Source of the DNA: Micavibrio sp. UBA6929
Lineage (GTDB): Bacteria; Pseudomonadota; Alphaproteobacteria; Micavibrionales; Micavibrionaceae
DNA length: 64,000 nucleotides
NCBI GenBank assembly: GCA_002448815.1
Contig: DKAJ01000008.1
Location: 1 to 64,000 of the forward strand
Direction: 5' to 3'
Positions 23,820 to 30,954 of the stretch are shown one piece after another. Position numbers and translations under genes: made by a program. A model generated the notes under the pieces. That model ran no database searches, was not told where the DNA came from, and saw only the letters and a program-made list of their open reading frames with translations. Every line of letters begins with the position of its first letter. Position 1 is the stretch's first letter.

Positions 23820-24542
23820 TTAGCTTGCCAATAATTTCTGAATTGCGTTGCGCAGGCGCTCGTGCTCGCCTTGCAGGGTTTGTTGTAATTGCTGGAATGT
23901 GCGTGATACTTCGATCATGCGGGACATTTCTAAAACTGGCTGCACGTTTGATCCTTCAAGGTAGCCTTGTTTCATGGAAGTGTTTTGTGGATCCATGGGC
24001 GCAGCGTTTGTTGCGTATGTATTGTTGCCGAGGGGCTGTAATTCTTGGAGGTCTTCAAATTCAACCATCATGATTTGTCCGACTTGACCATCTTGGTTCG
24101 AGATATAGCCGTTTTCATCGATTTTGATCTCGGTAGAATTTGCCGGGATGGTGATGCCGCCGCCGCCATTGCCTGCGACGCTGTATCCGGCGCTGGTCAG
24201 GAGGGTGCCGTTTGCGTCCATTGTGAAGTCACCGGCGCGTGTGTAGACGGTTTCGCCTTCCTCAGTCAGGACGCCCATAAAGCCGGGGCCGTTAAGGGCA
24301 ACGTCAAGTGGATTGCTGGTTGAGCGCACTGATCCGGGCGTTGTGATTTCATATTGGCCGCGGTCATTAACGAATGACAAAGGATCATCTGTGCCTTTTG
24401 GGTTGGACAAATATTCTTCGAACACTAGATTTTGGCCGCGATAGCCTGGCGTGCTGAGGTTCGCGATATTGTTGGAGATGATCTCCATATCGCGGCTGAG
24501 AGCCATTTGGCGGGACAGGCCTATATAAATACTGTTTTCCAT
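23820..24542 (-). CDS. flgF: Proximal rod protein FlgF
   Basis: A 240-residue rod subunit. The start at M-E-N-S-I-Y-I-G-L-S is chosen over an upstream in-frame extension of 53 residues because only this start fits the family and has AAGGA upstream. A sigma-54 promoter also lies inside that extension. Motifs are S-N-N-I-A-N-L-S-T-P-G-Y-R, G-P-G-F-M-G-V, Y-T-R-A-G-D-F and Q-G-Y-L-E-G-S-N-V-Q-P-V-L-E-M. It is first in flgF-flgG-flgA-flgH. Confidence 0.95.
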   Translation of the reverse strand: MENSIYIGLSRQMALSRDMEIISNNIANLSTPGYRGQNLVFEEYLSNPKGTDDPLSFVNDRGQYEITTPGSVRSTSNPLDVALNGPGFMGVLTEEGETVYTRAGDFTMDANGTLLTSAGYSVAGNGGGGITIPANSTEIKIDENGYISNQDGQVGQIMMVEFEDLQELQPLGNNTYATNAAPMDPQNTSMKQGYLEGSNVQPVLEMSRMIEVSRTFQQLQQTLQGEHERLRNAIQKLLAS

Positions 24543-24867
24543 TGCGGAATAATCCTTGTTAATTGTCAGTAGCGGTTTGAAACCCCTTCGCAGAATGTAT
24601 TGCATGCAGCGTGCCAGTTTTATTTTTGCTGCTATTTCAGTGACTTGCCTTGTTTTTGTGGCGCGTTGTGTCCTTGTCTTCTTGGGCTGTTTGGTCGGCA
24701 ATCTTGTCGGTGGCGGTAAATTTTGCCCATGTATTTGTTGTTGCGTTGCGCGCGGTGTGTACAGATGTCGAAACTTTGCGCTGAGATTGTTTATTTTCTG
24801 CGATCTTTGGGGTATTATAAGCGTGAATAACTGTTTTTAAGTTTTATATAAGGTTAGGTGTCGACGA
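24543..24867. other. Divergent regulatory spacer between flgF and fliL
   Basis: The 325 bases hold no supported gene. The flgF side contains the sigma-54 type site at 24601-24616. On the fliL side a TATTAT box at 24813-24818 could be a -10 element, but no good -35 partner is visible. A forward frame rich in Cys across this spacer has no family likeness and is rejected. Confidence 0.6.
24601..24616 (-). promoter_or_regulatory. Sigma-54 type promoter for flgF operon
   Basis: On the minus strand, TGGCACG (24616-24610), four bases, ATGCA (24605-24601), with one mismatch to TGGCACG-N4-TTGCW. The predicted transcript start near 24590 gives a leader of about 48 bases. Its sequence and flanks closely match the flgI promoter, which suggests common control. 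Confidence 0.8.
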
Positions 24868-25494
24868 ATGGCTGATGAAGATCTGGAAGAAGATAAGGGC
24901 GTTGAAGGCGAAGGTGGAGATGAAGGCGCTGAAGGTGCGGATGCTTCTGAAGAGGAAGGCGATGGTAAGAAAAAGCTGATTATCGCGATTGTCGGCGTGA
25001 TTGTGCTTTTGCTTGGCGTTGGTGCAGGTTTGTATTTTACAGGTATGCTGGATGGCGTTTTAGGAAAAGAAACAGCCGAGCATGTTGAAGAAGGTCACGG
25101 TGACGAGCACGGTGCGCCTGATGATCATGGTGCGAAAGATGACCATGGCGGTGGCGGTGATGGGCATGGCGGCGGTCATGGCGATGCAACGTCTGCTTTT
25201 GTTGTTGTTCCGACCATGAATATTAGTTTGAATTCTGATGATGGTGTTCCGCGTTATTTGCGTTTGAGTGTTCAATTGGAATTGAAAAACCCAGATGATG
25301 CGCCTGCGGTTGAAGCCGTGATGCCGCGCGTTATTGACCGTTTTCAGACCTATTTGCGCGAATTGCGCGTGAAGGACTTGCGCGGTTCTGGCGGGATTTA
25401 CCGTTTGCAAATGGAGCTTTTGTGGCGGGTTAATCAGGCCGCAGCGCCAGTAGAGGTCAAAGATGTGTTATTTCAAGAAATATTGGTTCAATAA
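24868..25494 (+). CDS. fliL: Flagellar basal-body protein FliL with His/Asp-rich linker
   Basis: A 208-residue inner-membrane protein. Residues 1-32 are a very acidic cytoplasmic tail, 35-58 a single membrane helix, and 70-107 a linker of His, Gly, Asp and Glu (repeats such as D-D-H-G, G-H-G-G-G). Residues about 110-208 are the periplasmic FliL domain with P-R-Y-L-R-L-S-V-Q-L-E-L and a C-terminal L-F-Q-E-I-L-V-Q. FliL rings surround the stator and stabilise it. The linker has about ten His and could bind metal ions, which is inference. It is first in fliL-fliM-DUF6468-motE. Confidence 0.93.
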   Translation: MADEDLEEDKGVEGEGGDEGAEGADASEEEGDGKKKLIIAIVGVIVLLLGVGAGLYFTGMLDGVLGKETAEHVEEGHGDEHGAPDDHGAKDDHGGGGDGHGGGHGDATSAFVVVPTMNISLNSDDGVPRYLRLSVQLELKNPDDAPAVEAVMPRVIDRFQTYLRELRVKDLRGSGGIYRLQMELLWRVNQAAAPVEVKDVLFQEILVQ

Positions 25495-25578
25495 TGCTAT
25501 AATGGTGTAATTGGCAAGAAAATTGCTAGGTTACAATCAGCATGATGTTATGTAACTTAGGTCAAGGATTAAAAGGTA

Positions 25579-26688
25579 ATGGCTGACGGTACCGATGAAC
25601 TAGATCAGATGAGCGACGAAGAGCGCGCCGTAATGGAGCAATGGGAAAACATGGCTGCAGATGACGGCGAGTCTGATGATGCGTCAGATGATGATATTGC
25701 GGCAGGCGGTTCTGAGGTTGATGCGCGCATTTTGAACCAGGAAGAAATTGACAGTCTTCTCGGTTTTGATGAAGGCGCAGAAGGTGACGGCAGTTCCTCT
25801 GGTGTGATGGCGCTGGTGAATTCGGCGATGGTGAACTATGAACGTTTGCCGATGCTTGATATCGTCTTTGACCGTTTGGTGCGTTTGATGTCGACGACAT
25901 TGCGTAATTTGACCTCTGATAACGTAGAGGTAAGTCTTGATCAGGTTTCAACGGTACGTTTCGGTGATTATATGAATTCGATCCCGTTGCCGGCGATGCT
26001 ATCGGTGTTTAAGGCCGAGGAGTGGGATAATAATGGTCTTTTGACGACCGACAGTGCGCTGATTTATTCGATTGTGGATGTGTTGCTTGGTGGCCGTAAG
26101 GGTACGCCGGCTGTCCGCGTTGAAGGGCGCCCTTATACGACGATTGAGACCAAGCTTGTTCAGCGCATGGTTGAAGTGATTTTGGGTGACTTGTCTTCGG
26201 CCTTTGATCCATTGTCACCAGTTGGTTTCGGCTTGGACCGTATTGAAACAAATCCGCGTTTTGCAACCATTACCCAAAGTAACAATGCCTGCGTTTTGGC
26301 GCGCTTGCGCATTGATATGGGGGATCGTGGTGGCCGCGTTGAAATTCTTATTCCTTATGCGACGCTTGAGCCTATTCGTGAGCTTCTCTTGCAGATGTTC
26401 ATGGGTGAGAAATTCGGCCGCGATTCAATTTGGGAAAACCACTTGACCGAGGAGCTGTATAAAACTGATGTGCAGCTGCAGGCGGTTTTGGGTGAAAAGA
26501 TTGTATCATTAGATGAAATGTTGAATTGGGAAGTGGGCTCGCAGGTCTTTTTCTCGACCAAAACCGAAGATGAAATTGAACTGCGATGCGGGCATTTTCC
26601 AATGTTTAAGGGGCCTGTGGGGCAAAAGCAGGGGGCTATTGCCGTGCAGATCGAACGTTATATTGAAAAACAAGAAGATCAGGATTGA
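25579..26688 (+). CDS. fliM: Flagellar motor switch protein FliM
   Basis: A 369-residue switch protein of the cytoplasmic C-ring. The CheY-P binding peptide (L-N-Q-E-E-I-D-S-L-L-G-F, about 52-63) comes after a 50-residue acidic extension instead of at the very N-terminus. The middle CheC-like domain has Y-E-R-L-P-M-L-D-I-V-F-D-R and R-F-G-D-Y-M-N-S-I-P-L-P. The C-terminal FliN-like domain has L-Q-A-V-L-G-E-K-I-V-S-L and P-M-F-K-G-P-V-G. CheY in the same cluster is its likely partner. The next gene starts five bases after its stop. Confidence 0.97.
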   Translation: MADGTDELDQMSDEERAVMEQWENMAADDGESDDASDDDIAAGGSEVDARILNQEEIDSLLGFDEGAEGDGSSSGVMALVNSAMVNYERLPMLDIVFDRLVRLMSTTLRNLTSDNVEVSLDQVSTVRFGDYMNSIPLPAMLSVFKAEEWDNNGLLTTDSALIYSIVDVLLGGRKGTPAVRVEGRPYTTIETKLVQRMVEVILGDLSSAFDPLSPVGFGLDRIETNPRFATITQSNNACVLARLRIDMGDRGGRVEILIPYATLEPIRELLLQMFMGEKFGRDSIWENHLTEELYKTDVQLQAVLGEKIVSLDEMLNWEVGSQVFFSTKTEDEIELRCGHFPMFKGPVGQKQGAIAVQIERYIEKQEDQD

Positions 26689-26693
26689 TAGGG

Positions 26694-27302
26694 ATGACAC
26701 TGAGTTTAGCGATGGATATCGTTGTTTTATTGGCGCTGGGGGTTACGATTTTTTATGCCGTGCGCCTGTCCAACAGTTTGAACGCATTTAAGCAGCATCG
26801 CAGTGAATTTGATGCGCTGATTAAGGTGCTGTCAGATAATATCGAGCAAGCCTATCGCGCGATTGATGAACTGAAAGATTCTTCTGAAAAGGCAGGGCGC
26901 GATTTGCAAGATGCCTTAAATGACTCGCAATATATGATTGATGAGCTGCGTATGGTCAATGATGCCAGCGATAGTTTGTCGCGCCGTTTGGAGGATCTGG
27001 CAGTGAAGGGGCGTCATGTCACGTCACCAGCGCCATCTGTTCCAGAAACGCCTTCGATGCCTGAGGTGAGTGAAGAGGTCGCCCCGGCAGCAGAGAAAGA
27101 CGGCTCTTGGCAAAGTACGCTTTCGGTGAAGATGCGCGATGATGCGCCCGCGCCAAAGGCGCCCAAAGGCACCGGCAATGAAGGCGCGTCTATCTTTTCT
27201 ATTCGTGATCCAGATCATGATGTGGATGCGGGCAGTAATGATGCTTTTTCTAGCAAAGCCGAGCAGGAGCTTTATGAAGCCTTGCAGGGGAAAAAGCGTT
27301 AG
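26694..27302 (+). CDS. DUF6468-type flagellar operon protein
   Basis: A 202-residue protein. The ATG at 26694 is preferred to a TTG three codons earlier that overlaps the fliM stop. It has an N-terminal membrane anchor (about residues 5-25), then a helical region with R-L-S-N-S-L-N-A-F, E-F-D-A-L-I and D-E-L-K-D-S-S-E-K-A-G. A Pro/Ala-rich linker follows, and a short C-terminal motif E-Q-E-L-Y-E-A-L-Q-G-K. This is the layout of a family usually found after fliM in alphaproteobacteria (DUF6468, from memory). Its function is unknown; position suggests a motor or stator accessory role. Confidence 0.7.
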   Translation: MTLSLAMDIVVLLALGVTIFYAVRLSNSLNAFKQHRSEFDALIKVLSDNIEQAYRAIDELKDSSEKAGRDLQDALNDSQYMIDELRMVNDASDSLSRRLEDLAVKGRHVTSPAPSVPETPSMPEVSEEVAPAAEKDGSWQSTLSVKMRDDAPAPKAPKGTGNEGASIFSIRDPDHDVDAGSNDAFSSKAEQELYEALQGKKR

Positions 27303-27356
27303 GGTGAATGTCACGCTTGCATGAGGTGAGCGGTTAATTATACAGGAATTTGATTT

Positions 27357-28070
27357 ATGCAGGGCAACAGCCGATCTTTGTCGATTTTACCAATGATGAT
27401 TTTGGTTGCTTTTTTGGCATTTTCTGTGCGCTTGTCGAGCGTTTTTGTCGGTGTGCAAGACCTTTCACGTCAAGGTGAAGTCTTTGCGGCTGCTGAAGCA
27501 AAGCCGGATTTAGAGGCTGAGCATGAGGAAGATGCTGGCGCAGATCATGGTCAAGATGAAGGGCATGATGAGGTGGAAGCGCACCAAGATGATCACGGTG
27601 ATGATTTTGATGAAACAGATGTGGTTTGGCGCGATGCCATTGAAGAGGATTACGGCTTTGAAAATACCAAAATGGATTATTTGCGTGATCTGGAAGAGCG
27701 CCGTAAAGCATTGGAGGCGCGTGAAGGTGATTTGCGCGCCAGAGAAGCTCTGCTGGATGCAACTCAGCAGGAGATGGAGCGTAAATATGTTGAGCTTAAG
27801 CAAATTCGTAATCAGATCGAGGTCTTGTTAAAGCAGCAAGAAGATGAAGAGCAGGCTCAGATTATGAGTTTGGTGAAGATCTACGAGGGGATGAAGGCCA
27901 AAGAAGCGGCTGCGATATTTAATACGCTTGATATTGATATTTTGCTGCGCGTGACGATGAATATGTCTGAACGTAAGGCTTCAGCTATCTTGGCAAAAAT
28001 GAACCCAGAGCGCGCCAAAACATTAACTGTTATGCTTGCTGAGCAAAAGTCATTGCCCTCATTACCATAG
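27357..28070 (+). CDS. motE: MotE-like motility chaperone with acidic/His-rich linker
   Basis: A 237-residue periplasmic protein. A signal anchor lies at about 9-31, an acidic His-containing stretch at 52-88 (E-A-E-H-E-E, D-H-G-Q-D-E-G-H) and a coiled coil at about 105-168. The C-terminal MgtE-N-like helical domain covers 170-230 (I-Y-E-G-M-K-A-K-E-A-A-A-I-F, I-L-A-K-M-N-P-E-R-A). MotE stabilises the stator partner MotC in rhizobia. No MotC is seen here, so the client is unknown. The family match is on architecture and the C-terminal motif. Confidence 0.8.
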   Translation: MQGNSRSLSILPMMILVAFLAFSVRLSSVFVGVQDLSRQGEVFAAAEAKPDLEAEHEEDAGADHGQDEGHDEVEAHQDDHGDDFDETDVVWRDAIEEDYGFENTKMDYLRDLEERRKALEAREGDLRAREALLDATQQEMERKYVELKQIRNQIEVLLKQQEDEEQAQIMSLVKIYEGMKAKEAAAIFNTLDIDILLRVTMNMSERKASAILAKMNPERAKTLTVMLAEQKSLPSLP

Positions 28071-28263
28071 TAGCATCTTATCGTATTCAATTTTCTTGAA
28101 GTTTTAGATTTGCTCTGTTGTTATTTTGAATTCTTCTGTATGATGCGTTAAGCTTTTGTCAATATTTTGCTTTTACAGTGGAATATGATGAGCGTGGCTT
28201 ACGATAAGTCAAATCCTTGAAAATAAATAATGATATACAATAGAAGTCGAAAGTGGGGACCAG

Positions 28264-28653
28264 GTGGCCGTAGATAAAAATATGAATGTCTTGATCGTGG
28301 ATGACTATAATACGATGCTTCGTATTATTAAAAACTTGCTGAAGCAATTAGGGTTTAATAACGTAGATGAGGCAACGGATGGGTCTGCCGCCTACGAAAA
28401 GGTTAAGAACAAGCAGTACGGTTTGATCATTTCCGATTGGAACATGGAGCCAATGACAGGACTTGATTTGCTGAAACAAATTCGCGCATCAGGCGAGTCA
28501 TTTAAAGATACGCCTTTTATTATGGTGACGGCTGAAAGTAAGACTGAAAACGTTATTGCAGCTAAGCAAGCCGGCGTGAATAACTATATTGTTAAGCCAT
28601 TTAATGCCGAGACTTTGAAAACAAAGATTTCAAGTGTTTTGGGTGAATTTTAA
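28264..28653 (+). CDS. cheY: Chemotaxis response regulator CheY
   Basis: A 129-residue single receiver domain with no output domain. The acid pair is Asp13-Asp14, the phosphoacceptor Asp58 (I-I-S-D-W-N-M), the switch Thr89 and the conserved Lys111 (V-K-P-F). The start is probably the GTG at 28264, four bases after GGGGA. An ATG six codons later would remove residues before the first strand. The W-N-M-E-P after Asp58 is typical of flagellar CheY. Its expected target is the FliM N-terminal peptide 2.6 kb upstream. It lies 193 bases after motE and may have its own promoter. Confidence 0.95.
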   Translation: MAVDKNMNVLIVDDYNTMLRIIKNLLKQLGFNNVDEATDGSAAYEKVKNKQYGLIISDWNMEPMTGLDLLKQIRASGESFKDTPFIMVTAESKTENVIAAKQAGVNNYIVKPFNAETLKTKISSVLGEF

Positions 28654-28695
28654 ACGAATTTAGTATTGTTCTTATTATCAAATTAGGGGGTAGCT

Positions 28696-29295
28696 ATGAC
28701 TGATGGTCATCATGGGGACTCGACCAAACGTGATAAGGTCGTTCAAATTATTAATTCTGTTGTTTCTCAGGTTGAAACGTCTGAAAACATTTCGCGTGAG
28801 GCTATTTTTCAAGAAATTAATGCCTTGCAAGATGTGATTGATCAGGTGCGCCGTGATTTGGGCGGCACTGGGGCGGCGGATATTAATCAAAAGCATATTC
28901 CTACCGCTACTGATGAGCTAGATGCGGTTGTGGAAGCGACGGCCATTGCAACGGGTGAAATCATGGATGCATGTGAGGCTATTCAAGATAAGAGTGCTGA
29001 GATTGAGGGCGAACAAGGCGAAGCCATTGCCAGTGAGGTGATGAAAATATATGAGGCATGCTCGTTTCAAGATATTACGGGGCAGCGCATTACCAAGGTC
29101 GTCAGCAGTTTGAAGATTATCGAGGAAAAAGTGGGTGGTCTTTTGTCTATTCTTGGTGAAAAAATTCCTGGTATTGATTATGTCCGTGAAGAAGAGGCAA
29201 CAGGTGATGAGGCATTGTTGAACGGCCCGCAGTTGCCAAATCAGGGCGTTACGCAGGATGATATTGATGCGTTGCTGGATGATCTGTTTGATTAA
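28696..29295 (+). CDS. cheZ: CheY-P phosphatase CheZ
   Basis: A 199-residue helical protein with the active-site segment A-C-S-F-Q-D-I-T-G-Q-R-I. Asp126 and Gln130 correspond to E. coli CheZ Asp143 and Gln147. A C-terminal CheY-binding tail ends D-D-I-D-A-L-L-D-D-L-F-D. It removes phosphate from CheY-P, resetting motor direction. It lies 42 bases after cheY, with AGGGGG before the start. Many alphaproteobacteria lack CheZ, so its presence here is informative. Confidence 0.93.
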   Translation: MTDGHHGDSTKRDKVVQIINSVVSQVETSENISREAIFQEINALQDVIDQVRRDLGGTGAADINQKHIPTATDELDAVVEATAIATGEIMDACEAIQDKSAEIEGEQGEAIASEVMKIYEACSFQDITGQRITKVVSSLKIIEEKVGGLLSILGEKIPGIDYVREEEATGDEALLNGPQLPNQGVTQDDIDALLDDLFD

Positions 29296-29346
29296 TTAGC
29301 CTTTTTCGCGCTGTTTATTTTATCATAGTCACGGTATAATAAGGGC

Positions 29347-30000
29347 ATGGGTAATCAATTCCTTAGCCTTGGTCTTTTTATTATGTTGCTGTCATTCTTT
29401 ATTGTATTGAACAGCTTATCTACATTTGAGGAATCGAAAACGCGCGCTGTTATCGACAGTCTGTCTGATGCGCTGGTTCCCCAATATTCTTTTCAAGAAG
29501 ATATGCCTTCGCCCGTTATCGCTAATGAGGGGGAAGATGCTAACAAGGGTGATGCGCTCGAGCAAATTAAGGCCTTGTTTAACGCAAGTATTCCCGACGT
29601 TAAGGCACAGAAAAATCGTTTCGGTACAGAACTGCGTATGAAGATGGCGCGCGCTGATTTTGAGCAAGCTTTGGTCGGCGCAGGCCCAGATGGGCAGCGT
29701 TTTTCGGCGGCGCTTGCGGGGCTGATGGATCTGGATGATTCCGTGCCGTATGAAATGGACATTGTTTTGAATATTGATGCGAACCCTGCGGCGTTGCAGG
29801 GGCGCGCGCCGTCAGTGGCGGGAGAGCTGATTAATGCGGCGGGACGTTATGCGCAAACATTGGAAGATCAAGGCGTTCGTTCGCGTTTGATTACAACGGG
29901 TTTGGCGCATGGTGATGACGATCAGGTTTTTTTGCTGTTTCGCCGTTATATGCCGGTTCGTCTAGAATTACGCACGGAGGCCAGTGCCAATGGCGGATAA
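29347..30000 (+). CDS. MotB-like membrane protein without ion-binding Asp or OmpA domain
   Basis: A 217-residue protein with a membrane helix right at the N-terminus (residues 5-24, G-L-F-I-M-L-L-S-F-F-I-V-L-N-S-L-S) that resembles the MotB helix but has no Asp. The soluble part contains a region before A-L-E-Q-I-K-A-L-F and a mixed alpha/beta C-terminal segment (Y-E-M-D-I-V-L-N-I-D, R-L-I-T-T-G-L, F-R-R-Y-M-P-V-R-L-E-L). I do not see the peptidoglycan-binding motif of OmpA/MotB. It overlaps the next motB start by 11 bases, so the two proteins are probably made together. A stator partner or regulator is a reasonable inference. Confidence 0.7.
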   Translation: MGNQFLSLGLFIMLLSFFIVLNSLSTFEESKTRAVIDSLSDALVPQYSFQEDMPSPVIANEGEDANKGDALEQIKALFNASIPDVKAQKNRFGTELRMKMARADFEQALVGAGPDGQRFSAALAGLMDLDDSVPYEMDIVLNIDANPAALQGRAPSVAGELINAAGRYAQTLEDQGVRSRLITTGLAHGDDDQVFLLFRRYMPVRLELRTEASANGG

Positions 30001-30904
30001 AGACAAGAGCATTGGTCAGCAGGTTCGCGATGAACTAGGGTCGTTTAAAACGGGGGCCGAGCAGGTTAACTCTGCCTTGCGGGCGCAAATGTCAGACTTT
30101 CGTAATGAATTTTCCGAAGCCACGGCAGACACATTTCATGGTCAAAATATAGATTTTTACGCGATGTATGACGATGAAGGCGGCGATGAAAGTTTTGGTC
30201 CGCCTTTATGGTTGTTGACCTTTACTGATATTATGGCGTTGATGTTGACGTTTTTTGTGCTGCTTTATTCGATGGCTGTGCCGGATGAAAATCAGTGGGA
30301 AGAAATGATCCGCTCCGTTGAAGAGGGGATCAATATTCAAAAAACATTGCAGAATTTCTCTGGGCAGATGCAAGATATATCGATTGAGAAAATTAGCTCT
30401 GATCGCGCGCTTGATTTGAATTATTTGCAAAATGTATTGCAAAGACAATTCGCGGAAGAGGAAAGTTTGCAAAGTGCTTTGCTGTTATCAGGGGCTGGGC
30501 GCTTGATCATTTCCTTGCCAACGGACGTTGTTTTTGCTGCGGGTGATACCGAGGTCAGCCTAGAAGCAAAACGCGCATTGATGGCCTTGGGTGATTTATT
30601 TTACCGCATTAAAAACCGCATTGAGGTCGTTGGACACAGCGACCCAACGCCAATTTCGGGTGGTTTGTATCAGGATAATTGGGCGCTTTCTTTGGCGCGG
30701 GCGACAAGCATTGCATCCTTGCTGCGGCAATCAGGGTATAAGCGCGACGTTGTGGTGCGCGGAGTGTCGAGTGGGCGCTTTGATGAATTGTCCGAAGATA
30801 TTCCTGCGATGATGCGCCAGAAAATGGCGCGCAGGGTCGATATTGTCATTATGCAAGATAGTGGTAATCCGCTGGCGTTTACGCCTGTTAGTATACGGCG
30901 ATAA
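29990..30904 (+). CDS. motB: Stator protein MotB (OmpA-type peptidoglycan anchor)
   Basis: A 304-residue protein from the ATG at 29990, placed nine bases after GGAGG. A GTG six bases earlier would be too close to it. The cytoplasmic tail of about 70 residues is longer than usual. The membrane helix (about 72-95) carries the expected ion-binding Asp80 in L-T-F-T-D-I-M-A-L-M. The OmpA/MotB domain at about 175-290 has V-V-F-A-A-G-D, V-V-G-H-S-D-P-T-P and N-W-A-L-S-L-A-R-A. It should anchor the stator to peptidoglycan. motA is absent from the window. Confidence 0.9.
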   Translation: MADKDKSIGQQVRDELGSFKTGAEQVNSALRAQMSDFRNEFSEATADTFHGQNIDFYAMYDDEGGDESFGPPLWLLTFTDIMALMLTFFVLLYSMAVPDENQWEEMIRSVEEGINIQKTLQNFSGQMQDISIEKISSDRALDLNYLQNVLQRQFAEEESLQSALLLSGAGRLIISLPTDVVFAAGDTEVSLEAKRALMALGDLFYRIKNRIEVVGHSDPTPISGGLYQDNWALSLARATSIASLLRQSGYKRDVVVRGVSSGRFDELSEDIPAMMRQKMARRVDIVIMQDSGNPLAFTPVSIRR

Positions 30905-30954
30905 TCATGCGGGGCTTGCTTGTTCTTTCTCGGGGTTTGTGGCAATTTTAAGAA

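Noticed and set aside
24556..24840. 94-residue Cys-rich frame between flgF and fliL
   Set aside because: It crosses the sigma-54 promoter of flgF, lacks a ribosome site and matches nothing.
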